From Ctenosaura bakeri (Eukaryota; Chordata; Lepidosauria; Squamata; Iguanidae): a stretch of DNA of 64,000 bases. The stretch covers positions 310,001 to 374,000 of the forward strand of contig CAOLHI010000249.1 in NCBI GenBank assembly GCA_948474755.1. The letters run 5' to 3'. Of the stretch, positions 24,153-33,109 are shown piece after piece. The first letter of the stretch is position 1, and every line of letters begins with the position of its first letter. A program made the position numbers and the translations under genes. The notes under the pieces are model-generated. The model saw only the letters and a program-made list of their open reading frames with translations, did not search any database and was not told where the DNA came from.

Positions 24153-24605
24153 ACCATCCTTCATCATCCTCCTATTTTATGTCTCTACCTATTTTATAAT
24201 AGGAGGAAGAGTGATGAGGTCTTTATGATCAGGAGTGGACACAATATGCATGTTTATCTACCAAATCACACACTAGCTTCTTTCACAGCCTAGTATTTTA
24301 GAAGTTGCTGAGGGGCTGTTGCTAAGGCAGTTGCTGAGAGAGCTGAGCCTGGACTTTGGCCCAGATTCAGGTTATTGACTGAATGCATGCCCCTGGGCAA
24401 ATGATGAACTCTCAGGTGTGAGATGGGTACAAGAGTGCTGTGATGAGGAGATGTTGGATAGAACCTATGAAACCATTCATTCTCTGAAAGGCCTGTGATG
24501 ATTAATAGTATCACCAGGGTCACTGATTAAATAACCAGCCTAAGGGCTGAGAAGGAGTGACCTTTGAACCTTATTATTAAATTTCCCATTTTTTTTGTCC
24601 ATTCC

Positions 24606-24632
24606 CTTTTCTTTTCTTTTCTTTTCTTTTTT
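24606..24632 (+). repeat. (CTTTT)n microsatellite
   Basis: Five CTTTT units followed by a T run. Confidence 0.9.
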
Positions 24633-25246
24633 GCCCATTGTCTTAAATTCAAAAATCAATTCCTGTCAAAGCACAGCTTTATGTGATGGGTATTATCTTA
24701 AATAAATAAATAAAATATAACTGAGCAGATGCATTAATCAAAGGAGCAGAGTACCGAAGGAAATGTCAGGCCTAATAGCTGGTATTGACGCAGTCATCGG
24801 TGACAGAAAAGCTGCTTTCAGCTAATTTGCATGGTTTCGGTGACACTAATTAAGAGACCTGGTACCTTTTATAATGTGATAAAAGGGAAAGTCACTCCGT
24901 GGGTGTGGATGTGGGTGGAGGGAGGAGGGGTGAGACCCAGAGATAATTGCTGTTCCAGGAGCATCAAGAAGAAAATGCTTAGACCTGCTCAGGATCTTGA
25001 AAACAAGGAGATATTATCAGAGCCTAAGAAGTCTTCTTTTCGGACTAAAACTCACAGCATTCTCTAAGCAGCATGGCCAGTGGCTATGCTGGTTGGGGAA
25101 TTCTGAGAACTGTAATCCAAATAGGAATCCTTTTATGATACAGGAATTTAAAAATATTTATAGCATAATGTTATATATAAATATGTTATTATTTGATTTT
25201 GTCCTCTCTCCTGTGGTCAAAGACACAGTTGGCCATGCACATTTAT

Positions 25247-25390
25247 GAGTCTGACTTTCACAGATTTAATTATTTGTGAGTTTCTCCAGCCTCTGACTCT
25301 CCCACTCCAAGTGCCTCTTTCTCAGGGAAAACATTCCTCTTGGCAGCTCCAATCAGGCTGCTCAGCCCTTTAAAAAGCCACTTCTGGCTC

Positions 25391-25423
<33 letters not shown>

Positions 25424-25719
25424 TCCTTCTCCTCTCACTGCCCAGCTAGCTAAGGAAAGCTTGCATCCCAATTTTTCTGCATTACAAGCCCTTTCACAGT
25501 GCCTTCCCCCAAGGAAGGAGATTGGCACAAGAGAGGAAGTAGAGGCCAACTATGCTGACTACCCCTTTTCCCTTTTCTTTCGCTGACCTGGTTTGACCCC
25601 TCTCCCCAACATGCCTCAATCCCCTTCCCATAAATGCACACACCTTTTGAAATTTGTGCTTTTTTCACTTTTGTGGGGGTCCTGGGTTCCTAACCCTAGT
25701 GGATGTGGAGGGCTGACTG
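25247..25719. mobile_element. Tigger-like (Tc1/mariner) non-autonomous element
   Basis: The right end read in reverse begins CAGTCAGCCCTCCACATCCA, the same terminus that opens the element at 4164, and continues AACCCAGGACCCCCACAAAA. The left end, GAGTCTGACTTTCACAGATT, is the complementary terminal region. Inside lies a CTC trinucleotide run (25390-25416). No transposase motif is visible. The TA target duplication is not clear on either side. Confidence 0.55.
25390..25416 (+). repeat. (CTC)n microsatellite
   Basis: About nine CTC/CCT units inside the Tigger-like element. Confidence 0.9.
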
Positions 25720-25985
25720 CACTTATAGAACAGGGATGTAAAGAATATCCACTAATTCTCTCATCCTTGATGAAGATGAGTGTCTTAACATGTACAGCCA
25801 TGCCATGGTGGTGGTGGGGGAGACATTGCTGTGAGGGATTTTTTTTGGGGGGGTGGGGCTTTCCCTTCCTTTTTGTTCAGTAGAAGCAGTATCTTTTTTC
25901 CCCTTCATTTTCCCCAATAATGTATTTTGTGCAAAAAGCCTTTCAGATTTCTCCCCCCACTAAAACAGTCCTGACATGCAGCATC
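25720..25985. other. No recognised feature
   Basis: Contains G-rich runs near 25805-25860 (TGGTGGTGGTGGGG and GGGGGGGTGGGG) but no gene. Confidence 0.4.
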
Positions 25986-25986
25986 A

Positions 25987-26033
<47 letters not shown>
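25986..26033 (+). repeat. (GAT)n microsatellite
   Basis: About 15 uninterrupted GAT units. It lies only 36 bp from the next MITE. Confidence 0.95.
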
Positions 26034-26068
26034 ATGAAAAATGTCAAAAATATACAAAATCTCTTTTA

Positions 26069-26279
26069 GGGCCTTTCTGCACTACACTGTTATAGTGCTA
26101 TTATTCCACTTTCAACATCCTTTAGAATTCTGGGGTTTTCAGTTTAGAGAGGGGCATTTAGAATTCTCAACCAGAGAGCTCTTGGGCCTCAGCAAACTTA
26201 GTAAACTACAAACCCCAGAATTCCACAGGATGTTGAAAGTGAAATAATAGCACTATAACAGTGTAGTGTGGAAAGGCCC
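26069..26279. mobile_element. Harbinger-like palindromic MITE, 200-bp family (copy 6)
   Basis: A 211-bp copy with the best-preserved ends: GGGCCTTTCTGCACTACACT and AGTGTAGTGTGGAAAGGCCC. Exact TTA duplications occur at 26066-26068 and 26280-26282, which is the classic PIF/Harbinger target. The arms pair along most of their length. Confidence 0.85.
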
Positions 26280-26289
26280 TTATTCTTGC

Positions 26290-27995
26290 TCAGTAGGAAG
26301 AAATTATTTTAATATTTTTGTTCATTTATGTGAGAGTTAAATCAGTGAAGTTTTTATATCTTTATCACAGAAATAGCTGCTAATCAGCTATTTTCTACCA
26401 CTCTGACAAGTAAAGGCAGTGCTTACTGCCATTGTCTGACTGATGCGCTCCAACCTCAACTGTGCACTTCATCCCCAAATGTGTGAGCATGAGTGCTAAA
26501 TCTAATGGAGTCCCAGCAGTTTTCATTTCATAGCTAAAGAAATACTGCATAGTGTAAGTCAACATGCTCTTGATTAGAAATGGGTGAAATGTGCCAATAT
26601 TTCGCTATCTGTCACTGCTGCTCCTACTCCTTCTTTAAAAATTAAGTTTGTGCCACTGAATTTGTGAATTTGGATAATTTTGTTTCAATTCATTTTTGGT
26701 GACCAACACTGTAATTTTAAAAGTTCAAATATGAGAAAAAATGAAACTGCAAGATACATCCATCTGCTCAAGGCTTCAGCTTTTACATATCTGCATTTGA
26801 GTCCCTGTCTATTCAACCACTAGCCCTGAATTAGAGTTGCCCCCTCCTTTTTTCCTCAGAGGTTTTGTCACATAGATAGCAGTCATTTACAATGCAGTCC
26901 TCTTCTGGATGGAAATACCTGTGTCTATTGAATTGGGTGGAGATAGGTGACACTTTGTTTCTATCTGTTTTTCAAAAAATAAGAATATACTCCAGAATTC
27001 ACAATTTTATTCATATGCCAAAAGGAAAGATATTGAGATTAAAAAATTTGGATTTGGAAAAAAGCAGAATCCATATAATTTTCCATCTCAGCTTCTCATA
27101 GTCAGAGACAGCTCAAAATGCATGCAGAGCAGACAGTATAGAGAGCTGAGCTAAGAAGCATGCACATTCATGCATGCACTAAGAATGGAAAGACTATTTA
27201 TGTATATTTGTTTCCCTGCAGATGACTAGGTTTTCTAATAGTTGAGAAAGCCCTCTGAGAATAATACAGCAATGGTAAAGATTCTTTGCAGTTTGTGAAG
27301 TCTTTGGGGAAATTATTTTATGCAAAAATACATATCTTTTTCAGTACAAAGCCCACTTTTTCCCCTGTAGAACAGGATTTATTTTTGTTAAGAAAACACA
27401 TGTTTCATGCACCAAACATGCTTTCTTTCACAAAAACACTTTTGGGGGCAAAAAAACCTTGTGTACTTCTGTGCTGAATCATTTCCCAGAACACTTCTCA
27501 GAGTGTGACTATAGGTGAGAATACTGCAGAGACTTTTGTATTCTCTTCTGGTAAGGAGAATACTACGGAAACTATTGCTTCTTGCATGCGAAGATGAACA
27601 ATGTGAAGACTTGCATCCCTAGCACACAAAACTGATACTTATTCTAACTCATGCATGCCAATGTACCCCATTTCAATTCATTCTTGGATGCCCACCCTCT
27701 CAGGTCTGCATGCATTAGGGACATCACCTTTTTTCTTGCTCACTTACTTGCTCACTCCTCACCCACACATACCCAAATATATGCAACCCCTTCTCGCACA
27801 TCTCAGTCAGACACAGATTACAGTGTGCGTGCTCATTTCTTTCCTGCAGGTACACTTCATCTTCTCTTTCTCTCTCACTGACTCACATGTTCCTGGATCC
27901 TCACCCCATGTAACTTGGTTGTAGCACTATGTGTAACCGTGGCTGACTCTCTCTTCTCCTGCTGCACTTGGTTCAGAAGGAGAGGGAGGCAATGT
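26290..27995. other. No recognised gene
   Basis: Unique-looking DNA. Frames at 26892-27101, 27286-27477 and 27651-27924 have no known motifs. Confidence 0.4.
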
Positions 27996-28003
27996 GTTAT
28001 TGT

Positions 28004-28285
28004 CAGTGGCATACCCACACTTAACAGTGCCCAGGGAAAGGGGGCAGGGCAAATGGCAGAGGTGGGGCAAGCGATGGGAGGAAATGGGCGGGGGGAGTGG
28101 TGGCAGGCGGTGGAGGCGTGACTGGAGGTGGGTGGGGTGAGCAGTGGGGTGGGGTGAACGGTGTGCAGAGGTAGGCAGGGCAAGCAGTGGCAGGGGGTAG
28201 ATGGGACGATTCCTGTTTTTTGATCTCCCCTGACATTGACGTCCAGGGTGCACGCCCCAGTTGCCCCACCATAGATCTGCCTCTG
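28004..28285. mobile_element. hAT non-autonomous element, 282 bp
   Basis: It begins CAGTGGCATACCCACACTTA and ends CATAGATCTGCCTCTG, i.e. hAT-type CAGTG-like termini. A perfect 8-bp target duplication GTTATTGT flanks it (27996-28003 and 28286-28293). The inside is a G-rich array of GGGGCA/GGTGGGG words, so the minus strand gives a 211-codon proline-rich frame (27875-28510) that crosses both ends of the element and is not a gene. Confidence 0.85.
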
Positions 28286-28293
28286 GTTATTGT

Positions 28294-29335
28294 GTTGTGC
28301 TGCTAACCACAACAGTTGCCACAAATGAGATAGAGTACTATTGGCTACCAGGTTCAAGTTGGCAGGTGGACTTGGGCCAGGAATCTTTATCATCTGCTTT
28401 GGACAAACTGGCCTACCTTGAAATGCCATGACAGCACAAATAGAGACACTCCTGACAACATTTCTTCCTCTTTTTCTGTTACCTGAGTTCAAAATGTTGC
28501 ATGAAGACACCAGGTGTGCTTATTCCCCCTGCTTTTTTTTTTGGATTTATTAACAAAATGACACAGTGACATAACACCCAAGCCTTGAGTACTGGTTTTT
28601 AAAAATAAGATTGTCAGCACTTTTGTGGAGTCAAGATCCCATGACCATCATCCCCATGTGCTCCAGATAAACAAATGTAGGTGGCTTCAAAGAAGAAGCC
28701 ACCCATTAGTAGTCGATGCTGGTGGTCAAGCTGTAGGCCCTGAGATTCAAACTCCTGCCTGAGAAGCATGGAAAAGGACCCCATTAGGATCAAATCCAGA
28801 GATTTAGTGGTGACTCTAACAAAACTGGCTAGCTAGAAGGGATATATCCATTACACACAAAAATGTTGGTTTCTGCTGCCAGAAGTAAGTCTTTCTGATA
28901 CTTCTGATCATCCTGTAGGTACCGCAAAACAAGGCAGAAGGTTGTTCCCTTCCTGTCTTTCTCTCCCTCTCCGACATTCCCTAGACCAGCAGTTTCTGGT
29001 GACTGAGGCTCAAAAGTGCCTGTGAAAGCAACTAAGAATTATGCCCCATTTGCTCAGTGACACAGGAAGAATCATGAGCTATTTTGTTTTTGGGTCCTGT
29101 GAATTATTAGGGAAGCCAATCCTGGGAGTGCTTCATCGATCATGGGGTCTTCCTCTTAATCCACTATTTAAATGCTATTTAAATGAGATGTCCAATCTCC
29201 TGAGCTCCTGGCTGTTCATGAAACCATTGTCAGTGCAGCTTTGAAGGAAAGAAAGAAAGAAAGAGAGAAAGAAAGGGGGGAACAAAATCAAAAACAGAGG
29301 CCTCATTTGTAACCCAAAGTGAAACTAAACATTAT
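28294..29335. other. No recognised gene; one perfect hairpin
   Basis: The only structure noticed is GGTGGCTTC-AAAGAA-GAAGCCACC (28680-28703), a 9-bp perfect stem with a 6-nt loop, and a GAAA-rich tract at 29246-29275. Confidence 0.4.
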
Positions 29336-29420
29336 GTTGTTGTTGCTGCTGCTGCTGCTGCTGTTGTGTGCTTTCCTAAGGCAAATCTATCACAGGTTTT
29401 TCTGGGGCTGAGAGTATGAA

Positions 29421-29424
29421 AAAA

Positions 29425-29473
<49 letters not shown>

Positions 29474-29590
29474 CGCCTCTCCCAGTGGATCGAGGCGGCA
29501 TTACAAAAATATATAAATACATTAAAACATTAAAATGTACCCCATCCTCCCCACCCACCAACCCTTCAATCCCCCTAAAACACACCCAAA
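29421..29590 (-). mobile_element. L2-like LINE 3' tail with microsatellite, inserted in the SINE
   Basis: Minus-strand sense reads GTAATGCCGCCTCGATCCAC, TGGGAGAGGCGGGATGATGA and on into about 14 GAT units (29429-29472 on the plus strand as ATC). This is the squamate LINE end GCCGCC...GGCGGGAT. It is only about 170 bp, so it is heavily 5'-truncated. Confidence 0.7.
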
Positions 29591-29648
29591 GTTACGTAGT
29601 GGATTTCCATTGCTGAGTGGGAATCAAACCCTGGTCTACAGGGTCATA

Positions 29649-29826
29649 GGCCATTTCCACACTACACTGTTATAGTGCTATTATTCCACTTTCAACATTC
29701 TAAGAATCCTGGGAATTGCAGTTTAGGGAGGAGCATCTTTGGCCTCAGTAAACGACAAACCCCAGAATTCCACAGGATGTTGAAAGTGGAATAATAGCAC
29801 TATAACAGTATAATGCAGAAATGGCC
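29649..29826. mobile_element. Harbinger-like palindromic MITE, 200-bp family (copy 7, nested)
   Basis: GGCCATTTCCACACTACACT to TAATGCAGAAATGGCC. It interrupts the SINE word GTCATAGTCC and duplicates ATA (29646-29648 and 29827-29829). Other SINE copies show the uninterrupted site, which makes the 3-bp duplication especially secure here. Confidence 0.9.
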
Positions 29827-29870
29827 ATAGTCCCATACTCAAGCCACTACACTAGGCTGACCCTTTTATA

Positions 29871-30234
29871 TTGGTCTTCCATCTGCTATCTAGCAAGATA
29901 ACATGACTACTGATTATGTATGATGTATGTTGAAACCTTTCTATCTCATTTTCATTGGATTTCTGTCAAACCCAAACAGCAACGGAAAAAAAGGAAGAGG
30001 GAAAGAGGGTTAAGTGCTTCCCTTCTATGCAGGATATCACAAAGAATAGAAAAGGTATAATCTCCTCCCATCCCAGGCATCCTATGGGAAGGGAAATGAC
30101 CATGTTTCAGGGTACTTTTGTAACTCTGTTCTCAATCAGAGAAGGGGGTGGCAAGATGGTAGCTACCCTTGTTTATGCATATTTATTTATTTATTATATA
30201 TGATATTTAATTTATTTATTTAATATCATATGTA
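29871..30234. other. Unassigned, ending in an AT-rich hairpin
   Basis: No gene seen. At about 30195-30236 ATATATGATATTTAATTTA and TTTAATATCATATGT form an AT-only inverted repeat. Confidence 0.4.
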
Positions 30235-30235
30235 A

Positions 30236-30558
30236 TAATATTTGAAGGGATGTCATATGGAGGATGGAACAAGCCTGTTTTCTGCTGCTCCAGAGACTAG
30301 AGCATGGAGCAATGGCTTCAAATGTCAGGAAAAGAAATTCCATATAAACATTAGGAAGAACTTCCTGACAGTAAGAGCAGTTCAACAGTGGAATATGCTG
30401 CCTCGGCGTGTGATGGAATCCCTTTCTTTGGAGTTTTTAAACAGAGTCTAGATAGCCATCTGTTCAAAATGCTTTGATGGTATATTCCTACATGATAAGA
30501 AGTTTTACTCGATAGCCCTTGTGCTCTCTTCCAACTCTATGATTCTATGATCATCCCT
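30236..30558 (+). mobile_element. CR1 LINE 3' end
   Basis: Block order GATGTCATATGGAGGATGGA, TTCTGCTGCTCCAGAGACTA, AACATTAGGAAGAACTTCCT, CAACAGTGGAATATGCTGCC and CTTCCAACTCTATGATTCTA TGAT is the canonical CR1 3' end with the ATTCTATG octamer repeat as tail. The 69-codon frame at 30242-30451 is a remnant of the CR1 C-terminal region and not a host gene. Confidence 0.9.
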
Positions 30559-30718
30559 TTCTCTCAATATGAGACCCAAAGCTGATCTACATACACTTCA
30601 TACCATGTATGTACCATTGGTGGTGAAGCTTTAATGTTCAAGTGCACTGTAGCAAGCAATTTCCCTCCAATACTTCATTGCCAACAATCATCAATATGAT
30701 CATCAGTTTATAAACCAA

Positions 30719-31654
30719 GGCCATTTCCGCATTGGACTATTATAGTGCTATTATTCCACTTTCAACATCCTATGGAATCCTAGGGTTTGCAGTTTAGGGA
30801 GGTGCCTCAGATCCAGTGATGTAGACTCAAGTGGGTTGACTTGGACTCAAGTCAGACTTAAGTCACTCAGCAAAAATTACACACTGACTCAACTTGACTC
30901 GAGACTTGCTTGTTTTTAGTGACTGATTTGCTGCCTTTGGTTCAGTAATATAACACATTCATCCAGAAACCTTACAACTTACTAGTCACATGATGATTTG
31001 TCTCAAGTCCAAAGTGTGGGCACATTTCTCATAGGGAACAGTGAATGGGCTAGGCAACAGGCTTGAGGTGGGGTTGAGGTCTGCTCAGCAGCCTGTCCGC
31101 GCTGCATATATGGGGAGCTTTCTAAAACTTTTCCTAAAAGCAGAAGGCAAGACTTGCAGCCATAGTGCAAGGTGGGTATCTCACAGAGGAACAGAAAATG
31201 TGTTAGGCAATGGTCTTGAGAAGGAAGGATCCTTCCTTCTAAAGATTTTGGAGCTGCAGTAATAGGGAATAAGAAGGATCCTATTCCCCACTTCTGAAAA
31301 AGTCTCGCTTTGCAAATGGGAATTAAGAAGGATCTTATTCCCTATTTCTGAAGCTGCAGATGGCAGAATCACAAATGTAAATGGCCAACTCTACTTAAAT
31401 TGTTAAAACTGACTTTATTCATTTCTGTCCAGAAATTCTGGAATATACGTTGGGGTATAAAGTTGGATCACAGATCCGTGACTTGACACTTGACTTGAAA
31501 GTATCTCCAAAGACTTGAGACTTGACTTGAGACTTGGAGTAAAAGACTTAAATACATCACTGCTCAGGTCTCTCCCTAAACTGCAAACCCCAGGATTCCA
31601 TAGGATGTTGAAAGTGGAGTAATATCACTGTAATAGTCCAGTGTGGAAATGGCC
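30719..31654. mobile_element. Harbinger-like palindromic MITE, 200-bp family (copy 8), split by a hAT element
   Basis: Left arm 30719-30813 (GGCCATTTCCGCATTGGACT...GGGAGGTGC) and right arm 31563-31654 (CTGCAAACCCCAGG...GTGTGGAAATGGCC) are the two halves of one palindromic MITE. Exact CAA duplications flank the whole unit (30716-30718 and 31655-31657). The intervening 749 bp are a separate transposon. Confidence 0.9.
30814..31562. mobile_element. hAT non-autonomous element, 749 bp, nested
   Basis: Starts CAGTGATGTAGACTCAAGTG and ends AAGACTTAAATACATCACTG: imperfect inverted termini of the hAT type. The 8-bp target duplication is CTCAGATC (30806-30813) against CTCAGGTC (31563-31570), one mismatch. 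The subterminal regions are dense in GACTCAAGT/ACTTGAGAC words in both orientations, which in hAT elements are candidate transposase-binding sites. No DDE or BED motif was found in the frames at 31041-31372. Confidence 0.88.
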
Positions 31655-31659
31655 CAAGT

Positions 31660-32789
31660 ATAACATGTTGATTTTTTTTTGTTTACAGCTTGCTTTACTT
31701 TCTAGTGTATATTTTATGAATAATTTGTAATTTGTATTTTTATACCCCTACACTGTTCTTTCCACAGACAAAGCAGGGTCACCTTGAAAAGTATTAGGAC
31801 TTCTGAATCTTATGACTATGAAAGGAAATTAGATGACCTGGATTTTCTTCAGGAGGTTGGGTGCTCATAATGGAACAATGAGCATGCATTTTCCCCACTG
31901 TTCCAACAAGATTCAGAACATTTTGCGCTACAGCCCAGTTGGATACTAAAAGGAGCATTGGTGAAATGATAATATAATGAGTTACCTTCCAAAACTGGTA
32001 ACTACTGTAACAAACAGCCAGTTTGGGCAGGTTGGAATAACCAACTAATTATTTTTAGAAGTATAAACTCAGGGACAGGTATAGGCTGGATCATAGTCCT
32101 AAGTTATGAAGGAGGAGGCCATGACACAAAGGCTGTACTGCTGAGATGATCTGCATTGAATTGCTTTGTAAACTAAATACTGAAGTCTCATTCCCTTTGA
32201 AGATCACCAAGACAGCTAAAACAACTCCTTAGCAGCTAGGTTGCAGAGGATTTTTAGAAGTTGCTTCAATGGAACTAGTTCAACTGCTGCTCCAGAAGAG
32301 AAGTCATTTCACTCAAAAGATGTTGGCCTTAATAAAATGTTGAAAGTTCACTTTTTGAGGTTTCCTGCCTTTATTCTTTCTGACACCTATTTTCTTTTCT
32401 GTTGGCTGCTGCCCTATCACAGATTGAGCCTTTCCACATCCATGTGGAAATTTGTGTGTATGCACGTGTGAGGGAGGACAGATAGAAAGAGAAAAAGAAT
32501 TGAGAACTGGTCTTTGGACAAAGTATTATGAAGACACAATGTTTGGAACATGACGAAGAGCTATACAAATGCTAAGCATTATAATATAGAACAAGTGATG
32601 TGCCTTATTTATTTTGAAAAGCAGCCACGAGTATGAAGATGGGCAATGTCAAGAAGACTACAAGTGTGCATGTGTGTGTGTGTTTAATTTTCAGTCCCAG
32701 AGATTCACCACAGAGTACAGCTGTGCACCCAAAATAGGCAATGGGGCTGCAGGTAGCCTGTAAATTGTGGTTTGCCCACATCTCTCCCA
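31660..32789. other. No recognised gene
   Basis: A short GT run at 32664-32682 is the only simple repeat. Frames at 32241-32568 occur on both strands and have no motif. Confidence 0.4.
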
Positions 32790-32990
32790 GGCCATTTCTG
32801 CATTATAGTGTTATAGTGCTATTATTTCACTTTCAACATCCTGTGGAATTCTGGGGCTTGTAGTTTACTGAGGCCAAAGAGCTTTCTGGCTGAGAATTCT
32901 AAATACCCCTCCCTAAACTGCAAACCCCAGGATTCCATAGAATGTTGAAAATGGAATAATAGCACTATAACATGTAGTGTGGAAATGGCC
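32790..32990. mobile_element. Harbinger-like palindromic MITE, 200-bp family (copy 9)
   Basis: GGCCATTTCTGCATTATAGT to CATGTAGTGTGGAAATGGCC, with the full centre (GGCCAAAGAGCTTTCTGGCT, GAGAATTCT). Flanks CCA and ACA differ by one base. Confidence 0.8.
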
Positions 32991-33065
32991 ACAGCCTCCA
33001 CACCCTTCCCCTAGTGCGAAAAGTGAGCATGGAGAGTCAGATTATGAAAGCCCAGGAGATATTCA

Positions 33066-33108
33066 CTCTCTCTCTCTCTCTCTCTCAGTCTCTCTCTCTC
33101 TGTATGTG
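33066..33108 (+). repeat. (CT)n microsatellite
   Basis: CT dinucleotides in two runs broken by CAGT. Confidence 0.9.
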
Positions 33109-33109
33109 T

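Larger units (their letters stand above)
22070..25240. other. No recognised gene; simple repeats and one hairpin
   Basis: This 3.2-kb stretch has no repeat family that I recognise apart from a GACA tetranucleotide run (23823-23849), a CTTTT run (24606-24632) and a short inverted repeat TCTGCTAGACC/GGTCTAGCAGA (24123-24152). Small frames (22388-22911, 23482-23709, 24831-25248) have no known domain. It is one of the best places to look for a conserved non-coding element or an unrecognised exon. Confidence 0.4.
29336..29870 (-). mobile_element. Sauria SINE interrupted twice (nested)
   Basis: On the minus strand the SINE head lies at 29827-29870 (AGCCTAGTGTAGTGGCTTGA), the B-box side at about 29590-29648 (CCCTGTAGACCAGGGTTTGA) and the Bov-B-like 3' part at 29336-29420. 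An L2-like tail with (ATC)n has entered at about 29421-29590, and a palindromic MITE at 29649-29826. All three SINE pieces are collinear, so the intact SINE is older than both insertions. Confidence 0.75.

Noticed and set aside
27875..28510. 211-codon open frame on the minus strand
   Set aside because: It runs across both ends of the hAT element at 28004-28285 and its proline/histidine-rich content is produced by the element's G-rich tandem words. No domain is visible.
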